Part shown: one piece after another, positions 1 through 6,606 of the stretch
How positions within the stretch are numbered: the first letter of the stretch is position 1
Layout of the letters: every line of letters starts with the position of its first letter
DNA from: Faecenecus sp036648855
GTDB lineage: Bacteria > Bacillota_I > Bacilli_A > RF39 > UBA660
Assembly (NCBI GenBank): GCA_036648855.1
Contig: JAVWCU010000037.1
Coordinates: forward strand, 1-10,390
DNA length: 10,390 nt
Direction: 5' to 3'
Position numbers and translations under genes: made by a program
Notes under the pieces: generated by a model
What the model saw: the letters and a program-made list of their open reading frames with translations, nothing else
What the model was told of the DNA's origin: nothing
The model's database searches: none

Positions 1-144
1 ATAGTAGAGATTACTACTTTTAATCTGACTTTTAAATTAGTTTTATTAATAGTACCTAGTTTATCTTTTAATAGACTAAAGTACCCCCCCCCCCGGGATA
101 TTTTCAGCTGATTTTACTATACTTTTTTTATCTTTATCTTTCAT
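1..144 (-). pseudogene. 5' part of an unknown gene, frame broken at a poly-G tract (frameshifted or phase-variable), runs off the left edge
   Basis: An ATG at 144-142 is preceded by an AAGGTAGG-like ribosome binding site and a promoter-like sequence at 169-197. It opens a lysine-rich frame, MKDKDKKSIVKSAENIP, followed by glycines from a run of G. As written the frame then stops at TAG (78-76). One base fewer, or two more, in the run joins it to a frame that stays open to the window edge, reading YFSLLKDKLGTINKTNLKVR and then KVVIST. That downstream frame has no start codon of its own: going back through the tract it meets a TAA at 116-114 with no ATG, GTG or TTG between. The two halves therefore look like one gene split by a homopolymer length change. 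I do not recognise the family. The basic N-terminus followed by a hydrophobic turn could lead into a membrane segment outside the window. It could be a true pseudogene, a switched-off contingency gene, or a sequencing error. Confidence 0.55.
84..94. repeat. Homopolymer tract C11 (G11 on the coding minus strand)
   Basis: Eleven consecutive C are followed directly by GGG, in a region that is otherwise almost entirely A and T. No other G or C run of comparable length occurs in the window. On the minus strand the tract encodes glycines and lies about 17 codons after a plausible start. It is exactly where the reading frame changes. Such tracts are classic sites of slipped-strand mispairing, and they are also prone to sequencing and assembly errors. 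Confidence 0.9.
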
Positions 145-168
145 GTTAACTACCTACCTTATAGTATT

Positions 169-197
169 ATTTTATCAAGTTATTCTATTAATTACAA
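169..197 (-). promoter_or_regulatory. Putative promoter for the frameshifted gene at the left edge
   Basis: On the minus strand, TTGTAA (197-192) and TAAAAT (174-169) are separated by 17 bases, and the -10 is preceded by TGA, giving an extended -10. It lies between the end of the 127-aa gene and the ATG at 144, so the poly-G gene could be transcribed on its own. Similar matches arise by chance in AT-rich DNA, so this is suggestive only. Confidence 0.4.
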
Positions 198-216
198 TAC
201 TTACTATTTATACTCC

Positions 217-600
217 TTATTTCCTTTTAATATATTCATATACTTTAACTACTTCATGTTTTCGACTGGAATATGTCCCATTTTTATTATTAATATATTC
301 TAAGACTTCAAACTCAGAAAATGCTACACCATCTCTTTTTAATATTTTCTCATTATAACAAAGAGTACTACCTAACATTTGATATAATTTCATATTAGGT
401 ATACAAATAGGGGCATCCTCTAATTTATATAAATCTTCCCCTATTTCTGTTAGAGATAACAAACTATTAATATCTCCTTTAAAATTAACATCACTAGCTT
501 TAACTAATCTAATAGATGATTCTTCTTCTAAAGAGATTTTACTGATCTCTTCATTTTGCTTATTCTTACACCCTTTAAAGCCTATCTTACCAAGAGTCAT
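217..600 (-). CDS. Hypothetical protein, 127 aa, downstream of ylbL
   Basis: The ATG at 600 has a strong AGGAGGT ribosome binding site (612-606) that sits in the 12-base gap after the ylbL stop, so the gene is almost certainly translated from the ylbL transcript. The product is soluble and mixed-charge, with no signal peptide or membrane segment. The N-terminal 30 residues are rich in Lys and Glu. The middle contains LTEIGEDLYKLEDAPICIPN (residues 50-69). There are three scattered cysteines (11, 66, 81) that form no metal-binding pattern, and the end is basic (EYIKRK). I do not recognise the family. In Bacillus subtilis the gene after ylbL is ylbM, but this protein is far too short and shows no resemblance that I can see. 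The gene is real on start, spacing and operon grounds; its function is unknown. Confidence 0.8.
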   Translation of the reverse strand: MTLGKIGFKGCKNKQNEEISKISLEEESSIRLVKASDVNFKGDINSLLSLTEIGEDLYKLEDAPICIPNMKLYQMLGSTLCYNEKILKRDGVAFSEFEVLEYINNKNGTYSSRKHEVVKVYEYIKRK

Positions 601-612
601 TTTACACCTCCT

Positions 613-1623
613 TTACTTTTCCAAAGCTTTTAAAGCTTCTTCAAAAGTACTAACTCCTATAATTTGTATTTTATATTTATGTTTTTCTTGAAGTTTAATA
701 CATTCATCATAATTTTCCCCATTTGGTACTAAAAATATATCTGCACCTTTAGAAACTGCCCCTTTTAGTTTATATGATACTCCACCTATAGAACCCACTA
801 CTCCGTTCTCATCAATTGTCCCAGTTCCAACAATAGTTCTACCTCTAGTTAAATCATCAGGAATTAACTTATCATATATTTCTAAAGTTAATAATAATCC
901 CCCAGATGGACCTGATTCACTATTATTAAAAGAAAAAGATAATTTAGGCTTAGTAGCATAAATAATTTCTTTTGATAAAGAAATACCCAATTCTTTTTCA
1001 CCTTCAACATTTCTAAGTATAATATCTGCTGTTGTTTTCTTATTATTTCTAATAATATCTACTACTATTTTATCCTGATAATTATAACCTGCCAAAATAT
1101 TTTCTAAATCCTCTATGTTTTTTATTTCCTTACCATCTATACCTGATATTTCATCTCCAACTTTTAAAGAAGTAATAGCTTCAGGCGCTATATATATTAC
1201 ATATGTCTTTTCATCTTTAACAGAATACTCTTTACCCGCTGCTTTATATGCTACTTCTGTTGCCGTCTGATTAGCAATAGAAAGAAACAATTTATCCCTA
1301 AATTTAACATCCTTTATAGACTCTGTATCATCTAGTTTTATTTCACTTTCTTTAACAACATCCCAAGAAGGGAAAATATAACTTAACAATAAAGTCGGAA
1401 CTGTAGCTTTTATCTGAGCAACATAAGCTAAATTAAAGCTTCCCTTACTAGTACTCTCATTTTCAATTGATACCCTAGAATTAACATCAATAATACCGCC
1501 ACCTGTACTTATATAATATGGTAAAGGCCACGTTAAAATAACAAATATTATTATATATAAAAGTAAAAACTTATAGTTTTCTTTGATAAATCTCTTGCTA
1601 GAATCATACAATTTACTAAACAT
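613..1623 (-). CDS. ylbL: YlbL/SepM-family membrane-anchored PDZ-Lon serine protease
   Basis: The 336-aa length is close to Bacillus YlbL. A single membrane anchor spans about residues 17-32, followed by an extracytoplasmic region, a PDZ domain (about 140-205, with SLKVGDEISGIDGKEI) and a C-terminal Lon-type S16 protease domain (about 225-335). The catalytic serine is Ser240 in SESGPSGGLLLTL and the partner lysine is Lys285 in GGVSYKLKGA. Their 45-residue spacing fits the Ser/Lys dyad of this family. The active site should face outside the membrane. In B. subtilis YlbL degrades the division inhibitor YneA after DNA damage, and in streptococci SepM trims a competence-related peptide; neither partner is visible here. 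The start is supported by AAAGGAAG about 7 bases upstream. The gene leads an operon with the 127-aa gene and diverges from ylbJ across 50 bases. Confidence 0.93.
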   Translation of the reverse strand: MFSKLYDSSKRFIKENYKFLLLYIIIFVILTWPLPYYISTGGGIIDVNSRVSIENESTSKGSFNLAYVAQIKATVPTLLLSYIFPSWDVVKESEIKLDDTESIKDVKFRDKLFLSIANQTATEVAYKAAGKEYSVKDEKTYVIYIAPEAITSLKVGDEISGIDGKEIKNIEDLENILAGYNYQDKIVVDIIRNNKKTTADIILRNVEGEKELGISLSKEIIYATKPKLSFSFNNSESGPSGGLLLTLEIYDKLIPDDLTRGRTIVGTGTIDENGVVGSIGGVSYKLKGAVSKGADIFLVPNGENYDECIKLQEKHKYKIQIIGVSTFEEALKALEK

Positions 1624-1648
1624 TTAGCCACTTCCTTTAATCTAATTA

Positions 1649-1657
1649 AGTATAGCA
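1649..1657 (-). promoter_or_regulatory. Putative extended -10 promoter for ylbL
   Basis: On the minus strand TGCTATACT provides an extended -10 (TGn plus TATACT) about 26 bases before the ylbL ATG. No convincing -35 lies 16-18 bases further up. It falls in the 50-base divergent gap with ylbJ, so both genes' control signals must be packed here or overlap the coding ends. No clear ylbJ promoter was found. Confidence 0.35.
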
Positions 1658-1673
1658 TGAAAGAAGTTAAAAT

Positions 1674-2639
1674 ATGTATAAAAAAATCATTTCTATTTTA
1701 CTTAGTTTACTTTTATTTACTTATACTTGTTTAATATTTATAAATTCTACTGTTGTTATAGAAACAGTTACTTTTTCTATAAACTTGTTTGTTACTAAGT
1801 TACTTCCAGCCTTATTTCCTTTTTTTATATTAGGAGATTTATTAAAAGCCTATGGAATTATTGATCTATTAGGAGGACTATTTTCTAATGTTATGGGGAA
1901 ATTATTTCATTTGAAGGGAGAATGTGCTTTTGTTTTAGCAATGAGTATGATATCCGGATTTCCTAGCGGGGCTAAATATACTAAAGACTTATTAGATAGC
2001 CAAATAATTAATGAAAAAGAGGCAACTCATTTATTAACATTTACACACTTTTCTAGTCCTTTATTTATAATAGAAGTAATAGGGATAGGTTTACTTAATA
2101 ATAAAAAGATTGGCCTAGTAATTTTAATTATTCATTATTTAACTAATATTATAATTGGAATCATAATTAGGAATAAAAAGAAAATAGATCTTGTCAAAAG
2201 CTCTTTATATAATAGTTTAAAACTAATGCATAATAAAAGAATTAGTAATAACCAGAGCTTTGTTGTTATTTTAACTAATTCTATTTTTAAAACTTTTAAA
2301 ACTTTAATCTTAATGTTAGGAATTATTACTTTTTTCTTAATAATCAGTACAATTATTAAAACTACTCTACCCTTATCCTCTTTTACTAGTGCCTTTATCA
2401 GTGGTATATTAGAGATGACTGGAGGACTTTATTCTATTTCTAATATAAGTTTACCTACTTGTTATAAAGCTGCTTTAATGACTGCTTTTATCTCTTTTGG
2501 AGGACTCAGTGTTCATATGCAAATTTATAGTTTAATAAAAGATACAAATATTAAATACTTCCCCTTTTTAATTGCTAGAATAGCCCATGCTTTAATAGCG
2601 GCTATCTTAGTTTTTCTTTATTTAACTGCAACTATGTGA
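1674..2639 (+). CDS. ylbJ: YlbJ-family integral membrane protein with nucleoside-recognition (Gate) domains
   Basis: The 321-aa protein is strongly hydrophobic, with roughly eight membrane segments (for example about 4-24, 36-56, 85-97, 128-165, 207-229, 266-285, 297-317). It carries the landmarks of YlbJ: LLPALFPFFILGDLL (43-57), LSGYPSGAK-like MISGFPSGAK (92-101), a NSNPLFI-like SSPLFIIEVIGIGLL (127-141), and the C-terminal SFGGLSVHMQI (274-284). These mark two Gate-type repeats. In Bacillus subtilis ylbJ is expressed from a sigma-E promoter and is needed for heat-resistant spores; the transported substrate, if any, is unknown. This copy is shorter than the roughly 400-residue Bacillus protein. 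The ribosome binding site is weak (AAAGAAG before the ATG). The 3' end overlaps the convergent prepilin gene by 22 bases. A sporulation role here is inference only. Confidence 0.88.
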   Translation: MYKKIISILLSLLLFTYTCLIFINSTVVIETVTFSINLFVTKLLPALFPFFILGDLLKAYGIIDLLGGLFSNVMGKLFHLKGECAFVLAMSMISGFPSGAKYTKDLLDSQIINEKEATHLLTFTHFSSPLFIIEVIGIGLLNNKKIGLVILIIHYLTNIIIGIIIRNKKKIDLVKSSLYNSLKLMHNKRISNNQSFVVILTNSIFKTFKTLILMLGIITFFLIISTIIKTTLPLSSFTSAFISGILEMTGGLYSISNISLPTCYKAALMTAFISFGGLSVHMQIYSLIKDTNIKYFPFLIARIAHALIAAILVFLYLTATM

Positions 2640-3184
2640 ATACCAAAATTATCTTTAACATCAACATAATACATAGAAAACTGAACATTATAAATAGTTT
2701 TACCATTACCAGAAGAAGTACTTAATAAATTATTATCATTAATCTTAATCATCTGATAATTAACTGCTGTTTTACCTGCTGGTATTTTATCATTTCCTGG
2801 TATATCATCTCTAATTCTATATTTTTGATCTCCGTACTGTAAATACTTATTTCTAACTCCCTCAGAGGTTTGTATATTATAAACAAAGAAGTTTTTCACT
2901 GTACCATCCGCAAAACTAAATTTTAGACAAGCATTAATTCCACTAGCACAACTAGATGGATTAATATTCTCAATAGAATTTATTTTTTTATTTTCAATAT
3001 CTGTTTCTATATCTTTAGTTACTGTATTTTTAAATGTTAAATATTCACTTCTAACTAATTCATTTTGAGCTTTAGCTCTATAAGTCATAACAATAGAAAA
3101 CATACTTAGTACAACTATCATCACTAGTACAAAACTAACTAAAGTTTCTACTATAGTAAAACCTTTTTCATTTAAAGTAATCAT
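2618..3184 (-). CDS. Prepilin-like protein with type IV N-methylation signal (second of two)
   Basis: The 188-aa protein begins with a textbook type III prepilin signal: a short charged leader ending in EKG, cleaved after Gly8, then FTIVETLVSFVLVMIVVLSM with Glu at mature position 5 and a hydrophobic helix to about residue 34. The rest is a polar pilin-like head with two cysteines (79 and 86) that could form a small disulfide loop. Its size suggests a minor pilin or pseudopilin. The ATG overlaps the stop of the upstream prepilin as ATGA, with GAGGTGAG just ahead, so translation is probably coupled. The 3' end overlaps ylbJ tail-to-tail by 22 bases, and I saw no terminator there. Processing would need a prepilin peptidase encoded elsewhere. 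Confidence 0.9.
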   Translation of the reverse strand: MITLNEKGFTIVETLVSFVLVMIVVLSMFSIVMTYRAKAQNELVRSEYLTFKNTVTKDIETDIENKKINSIENINPSSCASGINACLKFSFADGTVKNFFVYNIQTSEGVRNKYLQYGDQKYRIRDDIPGNDKIPAGKTAVNYQMIKINDNNLLSTSSGNGKTIYNVQFSMYYVDVKDNFGIHIVAVK

Positions 3185-3765
3185 TTTCTCACCTCAATAT
3201 TAGCATATTTTACTGTTTCATTATTACCTTCTTTAGTATTTCTCACAATAATAACTCTATAACCTTCTGTAATATTTGAAACTGTAAACTTAGGAATAAA
3301 TTCTACATAAGATTTAATTCCTCTTTCTGTACTACTATTAAAAGCTTTACCCTCTTTTACTGCATTTTTCAAATTGCTAAGTTCATATCTCATTAAATAT
3401 ATTTTTCCATCATTAGCATTATTAATATTACTAGGAACAATTCCTAAACTGGTTTTTAAGGCATTACAGAATTCTCTTTGATTAAAATTACTACAATCAG
3501 TTATATCTTTAAAAGGTATTCCTAGTGTACTTTCCGTACTAGCTAAACCACTAATCAGATTATTATAATTAGCATCACTTATAATCATATCTCTAACTAG
3601 ATCAGCTCCATAGACACTGTCTATATCATCATAATTATATCTTCTTTCATATTCTCCCATTAAAGGAACACTATTCTTATAAAGAAAAGTAAAGATAGTC
3701 ATTATAAATACTGCTACAATTAATGTCTCAACTAACAAAAACCCCTTATTATTAATTCTTTTCAT
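3181..3765 (-). CDS. Prepilin-like protein with type IV N-methylation signal (first of two)
   Basis: The 194-aa protein starts MKRINNKG, with predicted cleavage after Gly8, then FLLVETLIVAVFIMTIFTFL with Glu at mature position 5 and a hydrophobic helix to about residue 29. The remaining polar head has a cysteine pair (91 and 100) placed much as in the neighbouring prepilin, so the two may be distant paralogues, although the heads differ in sequence. An AGAGGT ribosome binding site precedes the ATG. The gene leads a two-gene operon and diverges from the pilus ATPase gene. The likely role is a minor pilin or pseudopilin of a type IV pilus or a competence or secretion-like filament; the exact function cannot be told from sequence. 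Confidence 0.9.
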   Translation of the reverse strand: MKRINNKGFLLVETLIVAVFIMTIFTFLYKNSVPLMGEYERRYNYDDIDSVYGADLVRDMIISDANYNNLISGLASTESTLGIPFKDITDCSNFNQREFCNALKTSLGIVPSNINNANDGKIYLMRYELSNLKNAVKEGKAFNSSTERGIKSYVEFIPKFTVSNITEGYRVIIVRNTKEGNNETVKYANIEVRK

Positions 3766-3783
3766 AAATTTACCTCTTCTATA

Positions 3784-3812
3784 TTGCCTATATCATAAAT
3801 TTATTATATAAT
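3784..3812 (+). promoter_or_regulatory. Promoter for the pilus ATPase gene
   Basis: TTGCCT (3784-3789) and TATAAT (3807-3812) are 17 bases apart, about 66 bases before the ATG at 3879. The -10 lies in a perfect ATTATATAAT palindrome (3803-3812), which also gives TATAAT on the minus strand toward the prepilins, although no good minus -35 is present. Firing of the two divergent genes could be linked through this shared element. Confidence 0.55.
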
Positions 3813-3878
3813 AAATGAGTATAAAATAATAGAGGGAAAAGCATCTAAAAAGAAAAAAAAGGATTGAGGGGTACAAAA

Positions 3879-5144
3879 ATGGTAACATATGACTTAGAAA
3901 ATACACCTATTGTTGATTTAGTAAATAAAATTATAGTAGCGGCTGTAAAAGCTCGAGCAAGTGATATTCATTTAGATCCAATTGAGAATGGCTTAAAGGT
4001 TCGAATTAGAATAGATGGAGTTTTAAGGGACCATACTGTTATTCCTAAAGAGTATGAAAGAAATTTAACTACTCGTGTTAAATTAATATCTAATATGAAC
4101 ATAACAGAAACTAGATTACCACAAGATGGCGCTATAAAGGGTCGTATAGATGGTATTGACTTAGATATGCGTGTCTCAGTCTTACCTACTAATGAAGGTG
4201 AAAAAGTTGTTATTCGTATTTTAGATTATAAACGAAGTTTAGCTGGTATTAATAGTTTAGGTTTCTCTCATAAAAATTATAAAAAAGTTGAAAAAATGAT
4301 TCAAGTACCAAATGGTATTATTTTAGTAACTGGTGCTACCGGTTCTGGTAAGAGTACTACTACCTACTCTATATTACAAGACTTAAATAAAGAGGGTACT
4401 AATATTATTACTGTTGAAGACCCAATAGAGATGAATATTGAAGGTGTTAACCAAGTTCAAGTTAATAGTGATATTGGTTTAACCTTTGCTCATGTCCTTC
4501 GTTCTATTTTAAGACAAGATCCTAATATTATTCTAATTGGAGAAATTCGTGATAGTGAAACAGCTAAAATTGCCGTTAGAGCATCTATAACTGGTCACTT
4601 AGTTCTATCTACTGTTCATACTAATAACTCTCTTAGTACTATTGAAAGACTACTTGATATGGATGTAGAAAGATACTTACTATCTAGTGCCTTAACAGGA
4701 ATTATTTCTCAAAAACTAGCTCGTACTCTTTGCCCTGATTGTAAAAGATTAAGAAGAACTACTATTTTTGAAAAACATGTTTTTAAAGAAGTATTAAATA
4801 AAGATGTCGTAGAAGTTTATGAACCTGTTGGATGTCCTCATTGTACAAATGGTTATAGAGGAAGACATGCTATTCAAGAAGTTCTATTAATCAATGATGA
4901 AATTCAAGATGCTATTTCTAATGAAAATATTCGTAAAGAAGAACTAAAAGAATTAGTATATAAAGCTGATGTTATTACTTTACTTCAAGATGGTTTAGAA
5001 AAAGTTTTAGAAGGCTTTACTACCTTTGAAGAAATATATAAATTAATTGAAATTGAAGATGGTTTAGATAATCAATATGGTGATATTCTAACTAAAACTA
5101 AAGATAACAAAGAAAAAGAAATAGAGCTTCCGGTTACGGAGTAG
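3879..5144 (+). CDS. pilB: Type IV pilus assembly ATPase, PilB/GspE family (short form)
   Basis: This is a cytoplasmic hexameric motor ATPase that powers pilin polymerisation. Numbered from the chosen ATG (421 aa), it shows the ASDIHLDP region of the N2 domain near residue 28, Walker A GATGSGKS (152-159), the Asp box TVEDPIE (178-184), Walker B ILIGEIRD (218-225), the His box with STVHTN (244-249), and a tetracysteine zinc site CPDC (285, 288) plus CPHC (319, 322). The N1/MshEN domain of full-length PilB is absent, so it is shorter than proteobacterial PilB and nearer to ComGA-like motors, though it keeps the zinc site. I chose ATG 3879 because GAGGGG (3866-3871) lies 7 bases upstream; an in-frame TTG at 3864 overlaps that ribosome binding site and is unlikely. 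The prepilins are divergent. Assembly rather than retraction is the likely role. Confidence 0.93.
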   Translation: MVTYDLENTPIVDLVNKIIVAAVKARASDIHLDPIENGLKVRIRIDGVLRDHTVIPKEYERNLTTRVKLISNMNITETRLPQDGAIKGRIDGIDLDMRVSVLPTNEGEKVVIRILDYKRSLAGINSLGFSHKNYKKVEKMIQVPNGIILVTGATGSGKSTTTYSILQDLNKEGTNIITVEDPIEMNIEGVNQVQVNSDIGLTFAHVLRSILRQDPNIILIGEIRDSETAKIAVRASITGHLVLSTVHTNNSLSTIERLLDMDVERYLLSSALTGIISQKLARTLCPDCKRLRRTTIFEKHVFKEVLNKDVVEVYEPVGCPHCTNGYRGRHAIQEVLLINDEIQDAISNENIRKEELKELVYKADVITLLQDGLEKVLEGFTTFEEIYKLIEIEDGLDNQYGDILTKTKDNKEKEIELPVTE

Positions 5145-5155
5145 CTCTTTTTTTT
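5123..5155. terminator. Bidirectional intrinsic terminator spanning the ends of pilB and the convergent gene
   Basis: The stem AGAGCT-TCCG pairs with CGGA-AGCTCT, with a GTTA loop and a two-base GT bulge on the 3' side, followed by a run of T to 5155. The pilB TAG (5142-5144) is in the 3' arm, and the opposing gene's stop (5134-5136) is in the loop. On the minus strand the same hairpin is followed by ATTTCTTTTTCTTT, so it can probably end transcripts from both sides. Confidence 0.75.
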
Positions 5156-5868
5156 GTACTTAAATAATTACTTATTAAAGACACATTATTAGTCATTAAA
5201 TAAATACGGTCAAAAGTTTTATCTAAAGTTCTACTTAATTCTGTTACTGCTAATATACTATTAACTGGGAAAACAAAGATATCTTTATTAGCTATTAACT
5301 TCTCAGTAATAAAATCTTCTTTAATACAGCACTCCGTTAATACATAAAAATCTAAGTCAAGCTCTGCCTCTGATTCAAGTTGTTCTAAAGTTAACATGTT
5401 TTGTCCTATCTTAATTCCTGGTAATTCTTGCTTAAATAATAAAATTAGTTCTTTTAACGAAGAAGTTAAATAAATTTGTTTAGTGGGATATTTAGCCAAT
5501 ATCTCTTTTAATTTTAAAACAAAAGAAATATTTCTCTTACCCGTAGTCGGAACATTTAAAAGTAGGATCTTATCATCTGGATAAATAGCTAAAATATCTA
5601 GCAGTCCACTTACTCCTTGAAAATGAATATTAGATCCAATATTATAGGGTTTTAATTCCTCTAAAGTATAATCTTTTATATCTCTTTGAAAATATGCAGT
5701 ACACCCTATACTTCTACAAGGTGTAATAATAACTTCTAAATCTTTAGTTAACCCAAGTTCTAAGGAAATTCCTTTAATATTTTTATTATTTAAAGCTAAT
5801 ATAATTGCATCTTTAGTATCAGCAGGAGCATTTTTAGATGGAAATCCTCGTCTAGCAATGATATTCAA
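5134..5868 (-). CDS. Degenerate glycerophosphodiester phosphodiesterase-fold protein, probably catalytically inactive
   Basis: The N-terminus, IIARRGFPSKNAPADT and then ISLELGLTKDLEVIITPC, follows the layout of GDPD enzymes (AHRG, PENT, IE.D..LTKDG..V..HD). The key residues are changed: the HRG histidine is Arg, PENT is PADT, the metal-binding acid after the conserved Glu is Gly, and the second catalytic His-Asp is replaced by Pro-Cys. Later, KILLLNVP sits where the enzymes have an acid-rich strand. The overall TIM-barrel length (about 244 aa) is kept, so this looks like a pseudoenzyme rather than a decaying gene. The start is unusual. The longest frame begins at GTG 5877 with no good ribosome binding site, whereas TTG at 5868-5866 has GAGGTG (5880-5875) six bases upstream and is preferred. 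The gene lies 52 bases after the thymidylate kinase gene and is probably co-transcribed with it. Its function is unknown. Confidence 0.75.
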   Translation of the reverse strand: MNIIARRGFPSKNAPADTKDAIILALNNKNIKGISLELGLTKDLEVIITPCRSIGCTAYFQRDIKDYTLEELKPYNIGSNIHFQGVSGLLDILAIYPDDKILLLNVPTTGKRNISFVLKLKEILAKYPTKQIYLTSSLKELILLFKQELPGIKIGQNMLTLEQLESEAELDLDFYVLTECCIKEDFITEKLIANKDIFVFPVNSILAVTELSRTLDKTFDRIYLMTNNVSLISNYLSTKKRATP

Positions 5869-5920
5869 ATGTTTCACCTCTATTTAACCTTATGTATATA
5901 TAAAGGAGATAAGAAGAAAA

Positions 5921-6577
5921 TTAGAGAATTTTTTCTAATATTTCATTTGCAATTTCATTTTTAGTTCTTAAATTATTATCTTTTACACATTCTATTTTAA
6001 CCCAGTGATATAACTCTGCTAATTCTAAATAAGTTTCTTCAGCATTTTTTAAGTGTTCCTCACTTTTTTCAGCTACATCAGTATCTGGCCTAGTTTTGAT
6101 TAACTCTAATGAATAAAGAATTGGCATATGTAAAAATATTGTCATATCTGGTTTAGGTAAATCTAATAACCAATATTCTAATTTATCTATCCACTGAAAC
6201 ATATAAAATCTATCATCTTTATTAGTTATTTTACTGCCTTGATGAGCCATATTAGAACTAGTATAACGGTCCACGATTACATAATATCCTTGATCTAAAT
6301 AATCCTTAACTTTAGAAATATTATATTTTCTATCAGCCGCATAATATAGACACGCTACATATGGGTCTAACTCTATACCCTCTTTAAACCAACAAGGTCC
6401 TATTTCATCTTTTCCTAAAACAGGTCCTCCTAAAATATGTCCAGAAGGAGTATCATACATAGGAAAAGATAAATAAATAGCATTCAAGCCTTTACCATTT
6501 AAATTATCTACTAATATTTTACCTTGTGTTTGTTTACCTGAACAATCAGTACCCTCTATAACAATTAATTTCCCCAT
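5921..6577 (-). CDS. tmk: Thymidylate kinase (dTMP kinase family, divergent form)
   Basis: The 218-aa protein belongs to the P-loop nucleotide monophosphate kinases and would convert dTMP to dTDP. The P-loop IEGTDCSGKQTQ (7-18) has Gln where Ser or Thr usually follows the lysine. The segment LDPYVACLYYAADRKYNI (70-87) and DRYTSSNMAHQG (103-114) match the dTMP kinase core, including the DRY..S motif. A lid-like basic and acidic stretch KTRPDTDVAEKSEEHLKNAE lies at 161-180. An extended loop around 48-66 (GGPVLGKDEIGPCWFKEG) is longer than in the compact E. coli enzyme. Another deoxynucleotide specificity is possible. The ATG has only a modest AAGAGATG ribosome binding site. The gene has its own promoter and is followed by the GDPD-like gene. 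Confidence 0.85.
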   Translation of the reverse strand: MGKLIVIEGTDCSGKQTQGKILVDNLNGKGLNAIYLSFPMYDTPSGHILGGPVLGKDEIGPCWFKEGIELDPYVACLYYAADRKYNISKVKDYLDQGYYVIVDRYTSSNMAHQGSKITNKDDRFYMFQWIDKLEYWLLDLPKPDMTIFLHMPILYSLELIKTRPDTDVAEKSEEHLKNAEETYLELAELYHWVKIECVKDNNLRTKNEIANEILEKIL

Positions 6578-6606
6578 TACTAATTCATCTCTTTTCTATT
6601 ATCAAA

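Noticed and set aside
104..111. Palindrome TCAGCTGA near the poly-C tract
   Set aside because: It is only 8 bp with no loop or flanking extension and lies inside the coding part of the frameshifted gene.
143..358. Plus-strand 71-aa open frame with a hydrophobic N-terminus
   Set aside because: It overlaps the well-supported 127-aa minus-strand gene, has no ribosome binding site, and looks like a low-complexity shadow of AT-rich DNA.
3864..3878. TTG start 15 bases upstream for the pilus ATPase
   Set aside because: The TTG codon and the next codons overlap the GAGGGG ribosome binding site that serves the ATG at 3879, and nothing suitable lies ahead of the TTG.
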